The notes under the pieces are model-generated. The model was given only the letters and a program-made list of their open reading frames with translations. It was not told the DNA's origin and made no database searches. From NCBI GenBank assembly GCA_025084515.1, contig JAJAGP010000237.1, forward strand, positions 186,001-250,000: DNA of 64,000 nucleotides. Reading direction: 5' to 3'. The position numbers and the translations under genes are program-made. The stretch is from Ancistrus triradiatus (lineage: Eukaryota; Chordata; Actinopteri; Siluriformes; Loricariidae). Every line of letters starts with the position of its first letter. Within the stretch, counting starts at the first letter, position 1. Shown piece by piece: positions 38,101-46,435 of this stretch.

Positions 38101-38775
38101 CTTTTACTTTGAAAGGTGATAGTTTGTCAGTGTACTCTGTATTAGTACAAAGCAGCTCTGGTAATAATACAGACATCATGCACTTAGAGAAGCATCCCCA
38201 GGCTAAAACCTCCTGTAGGTAGGTGAACACAAATGTTATTATGATCATTATAATCAGTACCTTGCAAGATCAAGGAACGAATCGGCGGTCTCCTTCTTGT
38301 TGCTGACACTTTCCAGTCCAAGGCTGTTGGTGTTGAGCGCTCCAGCGCCTACCCCGGGCTTAATGAGGAAAGCCAGCGCCACACCGATGGACGAGGCTAT
38401 GAGCGTGGTCACCAAAAAGTAGGACACGGCGATTCCTCCCAGTTTACCCAGAGAGCGGGTGTCCAGACTGGCAGCTCCCGAGATCAGGCTGCACACCACT
38501 AGAGGAAGGATGATCATCTTCAGCATCCTCAGTAGCATCTCACCGGGAAAGGCGAAATAAGTCATCTGCGCACGATTGAGGTTCATGGAGCGCACTATCA
38601 TACCGAGTCCGACACCCACCAGGACCCCTGACACTGTCAGGAGCACTAAGAGATTTCTTCGGAGAAAAGACGTACATTTATCTGCGAAGTTCTTCTTGTC
38701 CGATTTGATGAGAACTGGAATAGCAGGTTCGGACACAGCGTGACCGTTAATTTGGCTTTTCTTCTCGTCCGTCAT
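26223..38775 (-). CDS. slc1a4: ASCT1 neutral amino-acid transporter
   Basis: Plasma-membrane Na+-dependent exchanger for Ala, Ser, Cys and Thr, SLC1 family. Eight exons join without a stop into 540 codons: 38775-38261, 37117-37075, 32903-32838, 30187-30021, 28986-28753, 28564-28370, 26866-26732, 26490-26223. Start is MTDEKK; the preceding TTG codons are leader. Visible features: TM1 at residues 42-61, the conserved FPGEMLLRMLKMIILPLV, glycosylation sites N198 and N201 in the large loop, the HP1 serine motif TCSSSATLP (about 339-347), NMDG at 375-378, the HP2 motif SSVGAAGIPAGG, and DRTTTVVN at 453-460. There ASCTs have Thr where glutamate carriers have the substrate-binding Arg, so neutral substrates are expected. 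The C-terminus ends ESVL, a PDZ-ligand-like tail as in human. Human SLC1A4 has 532 residues. The introns hold several transposons, one with an assembly gap. Confidence 0.97.
26732..26866 (-). CDS. slc1a4: slc1a4 exon 7 (HP2)
   Basis: Acceptor TCTTTTAG, donor GTAAGA. Encodes VTATASSVGAAGIPAGGIIT to LMLAVDWI. Confidence 0.96.
27515..27840 (+). repeat. SINE-like repeat (CACGGTGGC family), long copy
   Basis: GGGGCGACACGGTGGCTCG start, GCATCGCCGCCTCACAGC, GGTTCAATCCCAGGGTGG, CCTCCTCGTGTCCGCGTGG, end GCGACGTTAAATAAATC. In the intron between slc1a4 exons 6 and 7. Confidence 0.8.
27857..28114. mobile_element. pogo/Tigger-like MITE
   Basis: Terminal inverted repeats CAGTAGAAGCTCGGAATTC and GAATTCCGAGGTTCCACT, with TA on each side (27855-27856, 28115-28116). 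Non-coding. Confidence 0.7.
28370..28564 (-). CDS. slc1a4: slc1a4 exon 6 (NMDG motif)
   Basis: Acceptor CTCTCAG, donor GTGAGT. Encodes SATLPSMMKCVEENNGVDKR to GQIFTI with NMDG, the sodium/substrate-binding signature. Confidence 0.96.
28753..28986 (-). CDS. slc1a4: slc1a4 exon 5 (HP1)
   Basis: Acceptor TCCCTCAG, donor GTAATT. Encodes YVPFGIMFLVGSKIVEMEDV through TAFATCS with the first part of the serine motif. Confidence 0.96.
29315..29995. mobile_element. Non-autonomous DNA transposon
   Basis: ACCAATCACTTTATTAGGTA at the left is a typical end of an abundant fish element. Inside, GGGTGGTGGATCATTCTCAG recurs inverted as CTGAGAATGATCCTCCATCC about 300 bases on. In slc1a4 intron 4. Confidence 0.6.
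30021..30187 (-). CDS. slc1a4: slc1a4 exon 4
   Basis: Acceptor GGTTGCAG, donor GTGAGT. Encodes VPVGTDTDGMNILGLVLFAM to NEATMVLVSWIM with the split Trp codon. Confidence 0.95.
30344..31661 (-). mobile_element. Tc1/mariner transposon, family A, with gap
   Basis: Ends CAGTGGTGCTTGACAGTTTG and, inverted, ACTTTCAAGCACCACTG, with TA duplicated on both sides (30342-30343, 31662-31663). On the - strand: WRKFKTIVTLPRSGRPTKI (DNA-binding region) and, left of the gap, WVMQQDNDPKHTSRSTTEW (second catalytic Asp). A 100-N gap removes the middle. In slc1a4 intron 3. Confidence 0.9.
30887..30986. other. Assembly gap of exactly 100 N
   Basis: A round placeholder inside a high-copy transposon. Alignment by eye with the copy at 48924 suggests that about 390 bases are missing here. 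Confidence 0.95.
31665..32110. other. slc1a4 intron 3 sequence, nothing recognised
   Basis: Unique-looking AT-rich DNA between the Tc1-A copy and exon 3; no feature seen. Confidence 0.4.
32432..32468. repeat. (AAT)n microsatellite
   Basis: About twelve AAT/ATA units, directly beside a SINE tail region. Confidence 0.95.
32558..32705 (+). repeat. tRNA-derived SINE with L2-type tail
   Basis: AAGGTCCAGGGTTCAAACCC, CACCTTTGCCAAGC and the tail GTAAGTCACTCTGGATAAGG, GCATCTGCTAAATGC. Confidence 0.75.
32838..32903 (-). CDS. slc1a4: slc1a4 exon 3 (66 nt)
   Basis: Acceptor CTGACAG, donor GTAACC. Encodes YATDYKMVAVRNSTNVTQLY and EK, the glycosylated extracellular loop; phase 0 on both sides. Confidence 0.95.
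33230..33887 (-). mobile_element. Tc1-like transposon fragment
   Basis: Ends TTCTGACCAGTAGTGTATA, a Tc1-type terminus. A - strand stretch reads FPDLTPIKMVWDQLDRRVKA, the DDE C-terminal block with Lys in place of the catalytic Glu. Inactive, in slc1a4 intron 2. Confidence 0.65.
34040..35465 (+). mobile_element. LINE 3' fragment with reverse-transcriptase palm
   Basis: GTPQGCVLSPLLYSLYTHD is the RT motif before the catalytic block. VKFVDDTVVMGLISNNNE carries a diverged catalytic motif (FVDD). Then come LRRLRHFRLSDKVLKNFYTC and IFESLLTGNITAWFGN, typical of fish non-LTR elements. The 3' end reads ATTTCACTGAAAGTTGTACT, then TGACAAATAAAAGTCTAAG. A (TA)n tract has expanded within its 3' region. Confidence 0.75.
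35046..35320. repeat. (TA)n tract with interspersed CACGTA/TACGTG
   Basis: Nearly 280 bases of alternating TA, punctuated by TACGTA and CACGTG-like steps. Almost fully self-complementary. It sits inside the LINE 3' region. Confidence 0.95.
35470..37070. other. slc1a4 intron 2, mostly unrecognised
   Basis: No exon or transposon ends found. Two related blocks, near 35646 and 35898 (both CTG..GAAACTCGAA then TGATAAGATG/TGGCAAGATG), suggest an old 250-bp duplication. Confidence 0.4.
37075..37117 (-). CDS. slc1a4: slc1a4 exon 2 (43 nt)
   Basis: Acceptor TCTCTACAG, donor GTAAGT. Encodes NLFPSNLVAAAFRS, matching human NLFPSNLVVAAFRT. Too short to stand out as an open frame; found by homology and splice sites. 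Confidence 0.95.
37290..38255. other. slc1a4 intron 1, mostly unrecognised
   Basis: A short part at 37300-37440 resembles the arm of the element at 42263-43146 (TATTATCTCAATGGAAAGTC, then a GT run). The rest shows no recognisable feature. Confidence 0.4.
38261..38775 (-). CDS. slc1a4: slc1a4 exon 1 (TM1-TM3)
   Basis: Starts ATG at 38775-38773 and ends GCAAG|GTACTG. It encodes residues 1-171 plus two bases of R172: a cytosolic N-tail, three membrane segments and the DSFLDLAR end. Confidence 0.96.
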
Positions 38776-38968
38776 CTTCAAAAACAATCGCGATTGCCTT
38801 TTAAAGTAATGTAAGAGACTAAAGTTCTGTGTCTAGTCGGGTCTGAGATTTACGTTTACCTAAACTGATACCGGCTTAACCTGTGTGGCTTTTCCCAAGA
38901 AAAAGAACTCGTGCCCACTCTGTGACTCCAGCACCGAAAGACTAAGCGTTACCGGCGCGACGTACCAC

Positions 38969-38980
38969 TGCGCATGCGCA
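38969..38980. promoter_or_regulatory. NRF1-type palindrome upstream of slc1a4
   Basis: TGCGCATGCGCA, a perfect NRF1 consensus palindrome, 194 bp upstream of the slc1a4 ATG in a short CpG-containing stretch (ACCGGCGCGACG nearby). It probably marks the core promoter. Confidence 0.7.
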
Positions 38981-39004
38981 TTGTCTCTGTGAATGAGGAC
39001 CGAA

Positions 39005-39013
39005 TGATGCAAC
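39005..39013 (+). promoter_or_regulatory. C/EBP-ATF (amino-acid) response element
   Basis: TGATGCAAC fits the TGATGNAAN composite bound by ATF4-C/EBP dimers. SLC1A4 is a known ATF4-responsive gene in mammals. A near-match TGAAGCAAT follows at 39020-39028. Confidence 0.55.
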
Positions 39014-39068
39014 TTCGGATGAAGCAATATTAAGTCAGAAAATGTGACCGTTAGCAAGCTCACACTCA

Positions 39069-39077
39069 CTTGCATCA
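39069..39077 (-). promoter_or_regulatory. Second C/EBP-ATF response element, reverse orientation
   Basis: CTTGCATCA on +, i.e. TGATGCAAG on -, again fits TGATGNAAN. It lies 56 bp beyond the first element and faces it. Confidence 0.55.
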
Positions 39078-39403
39078 TGCTTAGTTAAACATAACTGCAT
39101 CGCTATTACACAAATATTAGGTGAATTGTGATAACCTTTTAGATATGCGGTTAGAAGCCAATATCCATCCTACAGGTGTTGTATCGCTATATCGATCTAC
39201 ATCGTCACATTACAGAGCACATGCACACACATCCATTCACTCACATTCGGATACCAATGTACTAACCTGGAGTACCCAGAGGAAACCCACTCAGATATCT
39301 GGAGAACACACAAGCTCCACTCAGAGTCCAGGCGAGGAAACAGAACAAGGAATCTCTAGAGTTGGGATGCATCAAGTTGCACCTTATCTCACCTTATGTA
39401 CTG

Positions 39404-39792
39404 TGGTGCTTGAAGGTTTAGAACTTTCTATATTTCTGCATAAATATGACAAGAAAATGACCAGCTTTTCACACAGATCTTATCCCTAGTTAGAGAGAAG
39501 CAAACTTAACAAATTAGAAAAAATAGTAGGCTATAATTGGTCACTTGTTTATTTAGGAAATGATCCAATAGTACAAATTTGTATGTAGCAAAAGTATGTA
39601 CCTCTAGGATTAGTAGTTAAGTTGCTAAGATTTAAGGTGAAATTAGTGTGAAGTGTTTTCCATCAATGGGATGACAATCAGGTGTGAGTGGACACCCTGT
39701 TGTATGTAACGAACAGGGAACTATCTTCACAGTGCATTTGTGGAAGTGTTTCATGGAACAAACAGTATACTTCACACACTGACTTGGCATTT
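39404..39792. mobile_element. Tc1-A derived short element
   Basis: TGTGGTGCTTGAAGGTTTAG and TTTCTATATTTCTGCATAAA match the Tc1-A left end. The right part (GTGTGAGTGGACACCCTGTT, GTGGAAGTGTTTCATGGAAC) matches the transposase-start flank. The middle is deleted. Confidence 0.7.
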
Positions 39793-40365
39793 TCTTTTTA
39801 AAATGAGACTTTTTACTCTTGCATGCAGACCATGTTTAGGCCAGTAATGCTGCACAATGGACTGGTGCATGGCTACTCCTGTTCCAAGTATATTTTCCTG
39901 CAGGTCAATGACAGTGATGTGAGTGTTATGTTTTGTGTACCTTATCAGTGTACGAGCTATACTGCCAGAGAGTTATCTTGGTGTTCCACATCTTGTTTTG
40001 ACTTGTGCTTTTCCAAATAACGTCCATTTCTAAAGGATAGTTGAAATTGACAGCACAAAATGTTTGGCTTTCCTGTATAGCCTTCTCCTGCTTTGTGAAA
40101 CCAGTCATATTTATTATATTTAGTCTCAGTTAGCTGCTTGGAGAAGCCATTAGCTGTTGAATGTATACTCAACACTCAGAAAGGCTTGAAGAGTCACATA
40201 ATTTATTAAGCAATTGTATACGCCAGACTTGTATTAAGGGCTCACAAGTCAATTTAGTTCTTAAACCTACAAAAAGAAAACTAATAGCCTTACCTCGAAA
40301 TGTGCCAAAACTTGCACATGCCCTTTATTGTTTTATTTTTTTTTCAGTATGTATGATTTAGCAAG

Positions 40366-40720
40366 GGGTTGCACAGTGGCTTGGTGGGTAGTACTGTTGC
40401 CTCAGAGTGAGAAGGTCCTGGATTCAATCCCTAGGTTGAGCGGTCTGGGTCCTTTCTATGTGAAGCCTGAATGTCCTTCCTGTGTCTGCGTGGGTTTACT
40501 CCGGGTATCCTGGTTTCCTCCCACAGTTCAAAGACATGCATGTTAGGTCAACTGGTGTCTCTTAAGTACCCCTAGTGTGAGTGTGTGTGTGAGTATTTGT
40601 GCTTCACGATGAATTGGTGCCCTGTCTAGGGTTGTTCCTGCCTTGCGCCCTTTACCGCTGGCTAGGCACTGGCTGTCCCATGACCCTGTCCAGGATCAGG
40701 CGAATAAGAAAATGAATGAA
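40366..40720 (+). repeat. SINE-like repeat (CACGGTGGC family)
   Basis: TTGCACAGTGGCTTGGTGGG, GTTGCCTCAGAGTGAGAAGG, GATTCAATCCCTAGGTTGAG, CCTGCCTTGCGCCCTTTACC and a (AATG)n end near 40712. Confidence 0.8.
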
Positions 40721-40724
40721 TGAT

Positions 40725-41750
40725 TCAGCAAATAAACAAAAAATGTGCATCAAGATGGACAGAAACTGACATATAAAAGTTTCCAGCAAAGGCTGTACTA
40801 ACTTTTTCAAAATTTGTCTGATAGAGTAACAATAATTTAATGATTGTTAACCAAGCACAAGTGGTACTGTATCCTACTGAATGTGTGTTTTATAATGAAT
40901 AGATTGTATAATAAGTTGAAAGTATTGATATCAGTTTGTAGAGTAGTATAACGAGGCAGAAGACTGACTTCTCCTAAGCACCTCTTCGACATAGATTTTT
41001 CTTTTGAATAGGCAACATTGTTTCTTCAAAGTAACTTTGATTTCAATAAAAGGTTATGGCATTTGCTGGCTGTCTCCTTTTGGATGAATTAAGCTCATTG
41101 CTGCTGTCTGAGTTGGCTCTTTAAAAGACCAAACAGCTCCACATATTTATATAGATAAGCTGTATCAAAATATATCCAAAATGAATGGGGTTATTGAAAG
41201 TTAGACATCAGACAAGTATTGAGATGCTGTTGGCAAAGTTGTTGACATAAGAAACAGACTTTCAGTTGCAATGGAATAGTTCAATTGAAGATTATACCGT
41301 CACACAATGAATTTTTGTCACATAAAGGAATTAAAGGAGCTGATAGTGACAATACAAGTATTATATACACTTTCAATGGCCAGTTTTTCATTACAACAAT
41401 ACCTGAATATAGTTTTAATTGTGAGGTCCTGCTTTGCTGAATTAGTAGTCTACGTGCCCTGTCTGTGTGTCTGCATGTGCCTGTCTAGTGTAATTTGGGT
41501 CTAGAGGATTTCAGGGAGTCAGAGGTTGCTACCCAAAACTCTGTGAACTGGTTTCTCAGACATTAATAAAACCTTTGACTACACTCTATTAAAATCCTAT
41601 ATATTGTAAAGGTTTTTATTAAAAAATGAATTAAAGGATTTTAATTAACTGAAGGATTAGAGTCATTTGCATGGTTATCCTCATTAACTAAATGATTCAT
41701 CAGTCAGTGGAAGGGCCTCATCAATACAGCTAATGTAATTAGTCAAATGT
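40725..41750. other. Intergenic stretch, nothing recognised
   Basis: AT-rich, with no splice-bordered exon or repeat end visible. Confidence 0.45.
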
Positions 41751-41754
41751 GTGT

Positions 41755-42260
41755 GTGAGTGGTGGCTCAGTGGTTACAGTGGTTACTAATTTGAAAGTTG
41801 TAGTGCTGGGAGTTGTGCCGATGTTAAAGTGATTACCGGTAAGATACTGTTCCATGATACAAATTTTTCCATACCATGGAAATTATGATAAACCAACAGC
41901 CCTGCAACACACAGAAGAAGATACACATAAACATCTGCAACTGGCAAACGGAAAAGCAACAGTTCCTACTGGAATTACTCACTCTTATGTTTTGACTTTA
42001 TAAGTTAATGTTTATTTTGACTACTTTTGAATGGCATATACAAGTTATTAATATTAAATAAAGTCTCATATATTTTCTGGTGATAATTATATTATATATC
42101 CATCATGTTGATACTGGAAAATATTGTAACATGAGTTGTAGTTCCTATCGCCCACCCCTAGAAGGCTATAAGTCTAAATCCTGATTCCACCAAGCCTCAA
42201 CTGCTCAGCTCCACTGTAAGTCACTCTGGATATGGGCACCTGCTGAATGTGTGTGATGTT
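41755..42260 (+). repeat. tRNA-derived SINE, interrupted
   Basis: Head GTGGTGGCTCAGTGGTTACA at the left and the L2-type tail GTAAGTCACTCTGGATATGG near 42209, separated by unrelated sequence. Probably one SINE split by a later insertion, or two partial copies. Confidence 0.45.
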
Positions 42261-42262
42261 TA

Positions 42263-42475
42263 TATGTTACTGTGGGGACAAAATGTCCCCACAAGGATAG
42301 AAAGATGTGGCACTTTCTTCTGTCTCTTCAAAAAAACAATTAACCCCAAAACAAATAAATAAATGTAAACAATAAAAAGAGGTTAACATTAGGGATAGGT
42401 GTAGAATAATTAGCTACAGTAATATTACATCAATTTTGAAAAATCACAGGAATTCCCCATAATGATAAAAGACAC

Positions 42476-42509
<34 letters not shown>

Positions 42510-43146
42510 TGTGTGTGTGTGTCTGTGTGAGTGTGCGCGTGTTACTCTAACATTTAAGGGCCAAATGTCCTAACACCAATAGGAATATCTAAAAATTTTG
42601 ACTTGTGAAGACAAATTTGCTGGTCAACATAATTATAAAATTTTGTAATTTATTTACAAAAAACTGCAACTTTTATTTTCAAAACCAAAAGTGCCAAAAT
42701 ATTTCCTTTAGATTACTGAGGTTAGATGGAGGTAGTGTTAGATGTAGTGTGTATTTCAAACACACATAAAACATATTCAGGGTTGCAGGGAGCTGGTGCT
42801 CAACCCAAGGCACAGGGCACAAGGCTGGAACCACCCTAGACAGGGCTCCAATCCTTCGCAGGCCACATGCACACACACACATGTTGCGTAATCCGGATAG
42901 GGACTTTCTAGAGACATAATGATTACTGTAGCTACTTAATGCTACACCTACACCTACCCCTTACCTTAATCTCAGTAACCTAAAAAAAACACCTTTTGGC
43001 ACCTCTGGCTTTCCAAAAAAAGGTTGCAGTTTTCGTAAAAAGCATTTGTGCCCTTGAGGACCAGCAAGGGGGTCCACCATGACAAAAATGTCAGATCTTT
43101 CTATCCTTGTGCATCATTGGTCATTTGTCCCCATGATGTACTATAA
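42263..43146. mobile_element. Long inverted-repeat element with GGGGACA ends
   Basis: Left end carries TGTGGGGACA/AAA/TGTCCCCACA (42271-42293), a perfect 10-bp hairpin, then AAGGATAGAAAGAT. The right end carries ATCTTTCTATCCTTGTG inverted, then TTTGTCCCCATGATGTA. A (TG)n run lies inside. Non-coding. Confidence 0.6.
42479..42541. repeat. (TG)n microsatellite
   Basis: About 60 bases of TG with occasional CTG and AG interruptions. Confidence 0.95.
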
Positions 43147-43174
43147 AACACTGCCCCCCACAGGGAGATTTTAT

Positions 43175-43365
43175 AGACACCTGTAGAACTAACTTATGTA
43201 TTTGGAATATGGGAGGACACCAAGGTAACCTGGAGAAAACACACACAGGAATGGGGAGAACATGCATATTCCACACAGGCAGAGACTGAGCTGGGAATTG
43301 AACCACGGATCTCGAGAGCCGTGAGGTAACAATGCTAACCACTGGACCGCCCTAGCATTAATTAG
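43175..43365 (-). repeat. SINE-like repeat (CACGGTGGC family), reverse copy
   Basis: GGAATGGGGAGAACATGCAT, CCACACAGGCAGAGACTGAG, GGGAATTGAACCACGGATCT, GCTAACCACTGGACCGCCC. Confidence 0.75.
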
Positions 43366-43369
43366 CTAC

Positions 43370-44880
43370 AGTAATTATTATGTCAAAAGTTACTGACAAG
43401 GATAGAGGGACAATAATGTTTGTCATGAAAAACATCTCAACGTTTGCACGAAACTTCTATTCCCCCTAGATGGCGCACTTGAACCGAGCTTGCTTCTATA
43501 TCATTATGACTTTGCTGTCTTTTGCCTCTGAACAGATGGAAACGCAGACAGTCAGGAATGTTCTAACGGTAATAAGCTGCCAAGCTGTTGTGCGCAAAGC
43601 ACAACATATTTTTTACGTTTGGTTGATATTAGACTGACCTGTCTGGGGCTCTATACGTGTCAGATGTGGTGCCATACTTTTGGTAGGCTAGGATGTGGCA
43701 CGAAAATGTTAATAACTAAATGATTATGTTTATGTTTAGCTCCAGCTTGCAGTCTGATGTCTCCCTCCTACTTGTTGTTTTTTGTATTCCGTTTTAAAGT
43801 ATGGCATGATTGATGTCATGCCTAATATTTGCAGTTAATGGTGTTTGTGTCTAAGACAGCACTAGTTTCATCACATACACTCTGCTTTATAGTTTATGCA
43901 GTAAAATATGCTTTATTATGAATGCATATTACTCACAATACATTGGTCATACATTACATGTATGCCACACATGTATTGCTTGGAATCGAAACATGCATTT
44001 GCTCAAAACTGGACACAAAGAGAATGGTTAGCAGACAATTACTACTCAGGCAGGGCAGAGCATACCACCGTGGCAACAGGCATAACCCAAGAGCAATTAC
44101 TGCTTTCACTCGTCCCCATCAGGAGTAAGTGCTTTAAGGGAACTAACAAATCTATGCTACACAATCAGTTTACAATTAGTGGTCAGTGGTCTGCTCAGTG
44201 ATGGGTTTTTATAGGTGAAAAAGACTCTATATATTAAATTAAGTGAGTGAAATATGACACAACCTTCAGCAACATATCAGCTAAGATTAGACAGGCTTTT
44301 TTCTGGCTTTTATATGTCTATTTTCAGCACTGGAGGGTTACTTGAGCACTCCATTTCCTGTTATGCAGCCTAACTAATTGAACTTGCAAGAAAAGTAGTT
44401 GAGCAATGCAACATTCAATGCAAGAGGGAGAATACACAGGCTTTTCTTTACTACACCATTATTGGCTGATGTGTGTTATGAATGATATTTTAGCACAATC
44501 GTCTGTAACGTATTTACAGACTATTTACAGACTCTTAACTATTGAGATGAAACTGGGATGATTAACACGAAATGTGAGTGGAAAGCATGAGATTCTAGCT
44601 GTACTCCTGAAAACAAGTGTGTATCGAGAAGTGGGTACGGCTAAAAGAACAATCTGGTGCTTCATACACTTCACACATTACCATGACACAATTATGTGTG
44701 TCACTCTAAAAAATATTCTTACTTATGCGCTGATTTATGGGTAGAGGTGGGCTAATAATTGGGCTAATAAATAACAAGAGATGCCTTACAGTAGGTGTTC
44801 CTAATAATGCCCTGTTTCTTTTTAGTTAACTCTCTTGGCCCCTCAAAGGCCCGCAGCCAATCACTGTATTGTTTATAGAA
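43370..44880. other. Intergenic stretch, nothing recognised
   Basis: No exon, RNA gene or transposon end stands out. Short open frames near 43908-44201 lack splice or start context. Confidence 0.45.
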
Positions 44881-44896
44881 AGAAACGTCCCTGTTT

Positions 44897-44940
44897 GTGT
44901 ATCTGTCTGTCTGCCTGTCTATCTGTCTGTCCGTCTAGCT
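44897..44940. repeat. (TCTG)n degenerate microsatellite
   Basis: Repeated TCTG/CCTG/TCTA units leading straight into the minisatellite. Confidence 0.85.
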
Positions 44941-45462
44941 AGACAATACCACAGAATTTTAGGCTTGTTTAGACAACAACATAGTAATGTAGACTCATCA
45001 TCATACTGGTTTCAGACAATCTCAGACAACCTTGTATTAATTTAGGCTTATTCAGGCAACAGTGTATTAGTTTAGTCTCATTCATACTATATCATAGAAG
45101 TTTAGGCTAATTTAGAGAACGTCGTAAAAAACATAGGTTAGTTCATAGAACATCATTGTAGTTTAGGCTTACTTAGATAACACCATACAATTTTAGGGTC
45201 ATTTAGACAACAACATAGTAGTTTAGTCATGTTTAGGTAATATCATAGTAAATTTAGGTTAATTAATTAAATATTGGAGTAGTTTAGGTTCGTTTAGATA
45301 ACATCATAATAGATTGGAATAAATCATACAACCTAGTAGCTCGTATAGACAACACCATAGTACTTTAGGCTCATATAGAAAACACCATAGTAGTTAGGAC
45401 TTGTTTACACCACAGCATATTAGTTTAGGCTCATTTAGACAATAGCATAATGTTATGTAAAA
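44941..45462. repeat. Degenerate ~30-bp minisatellite
   Basis: About 17 imperfect units of the form ACAACACCATAG-TAGTTTAGGCTCAT-TTAG in one orientation. Clear examples are near 45180, 45348, 45378 and 45408. A stray unit (CATAGTATTTTAGATTAATTTAG) lies near 46349, just before the nested transposons. I do not recognise it as a known element. Confidence 0.75.
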
Positions 45463-45464
45463 TC

Positions 45465-46005
45465 ACCTCAAGCACAAGTATCAAATTAAAATAACTCAGT
45501 CAACATTCAAAGTAACAGAAAAAAAAATCGATGCGTTTACTGAGGATTTAGCAAACCACAGATAAACTGACTCAATCTCGAGAGTGACCGACTAGCTCCA
45601 AGAAACCACAGGTCTTTATACCCTTCCAAGGTATTACAGTGCTGCTAACTCTGGTTTTGGTCCATGTAATTTTTTCACCATTAAAATGCAATCATTTTAT
45701 GTTAATTTGATGTCATTCGGCCATTATCTTCCGGTAACAAGTATATTTATTGAGAACCAAGACCATTATTCCCATCATTTCCAATTACTGAATTCTGTTT
45801 TCAGTAAACTTAGTGTTCTACGATTTGTTACATGTGGAACACACTGTTCTCTTATCAGCTGGACACCCATCATTTCTCACAGTTCCCAGCCACTCTCATA
45901 GTACATAATTATTTTCACACCATTATTTTCATAATCATTAGAGACTACCTACATTTAATTGGCCAGTGCCCTTACTATTGTATACAATTACATAATTCTG
46001 TTCTG
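45465..46005. other. Intergenic stretch, nothing recognised
   Basis: No feature found. Confidence 0.4.
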
Positions 46006-46007
46006 TG

Positions 46008-46245
46008 GCACAGCAGTTAGCGTGGTCACTTCACAGCTCCAGGTTCGATCTTGACCTCTGCGTGGGTTTACTCTGGGTCCTCTGGTTTCCTCTGACAGTC
46101 CAAAGACATGCATTAGGTTACTTAAGTGGCGCAATTAGAGTACGCATGACTGTTTTTGATATAACCTTGTGTGTATAACCTTATGTCTGCCGTTAAATAG
46201 CCATTGATTCTGACAGCGATGTTAAATAAACGAAATAAACAAGCA
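46008..46245 (+). repeat. SINE-like repeat (CACGGTGGC family)
   Basis: GGCACAGCAGTTAGCGTGGT head, CTCTGCGTGGGTTTACTCTG, TTCCTCTGACAGTCCAAAGA, end GCGATGTTAAATAAACG. Confidence 0.75.
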
Positions 46246-46435
46246 AACAATCGGATAATTCTGTTAGTTAGACCATTATTTCATATTGATTATTTAGACT
46301 GAAGAAATATTAATAACTTCCTATGTGAACAGTTCTATTTGACTATGTCATAGTATTTTAGATTAATTTAGGACTGTTTAGAATTTTCTGTGTTTCTACA
46401 TAAAAATTACATAAAACTTCATCAGATTTTTACGG

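Noticed and set aside
38776..38787. Longer slc1a4 start (four extra codons before MTDEKK)
   Set aside because: It would begin with TTG, not ATG. The first ATG is at 38775.
44897..45462. CRISPR-like array
   Set aside because: Units are diverged and contiguous, with no constant repeat and unique spacers, and the DNA is vertebrate.
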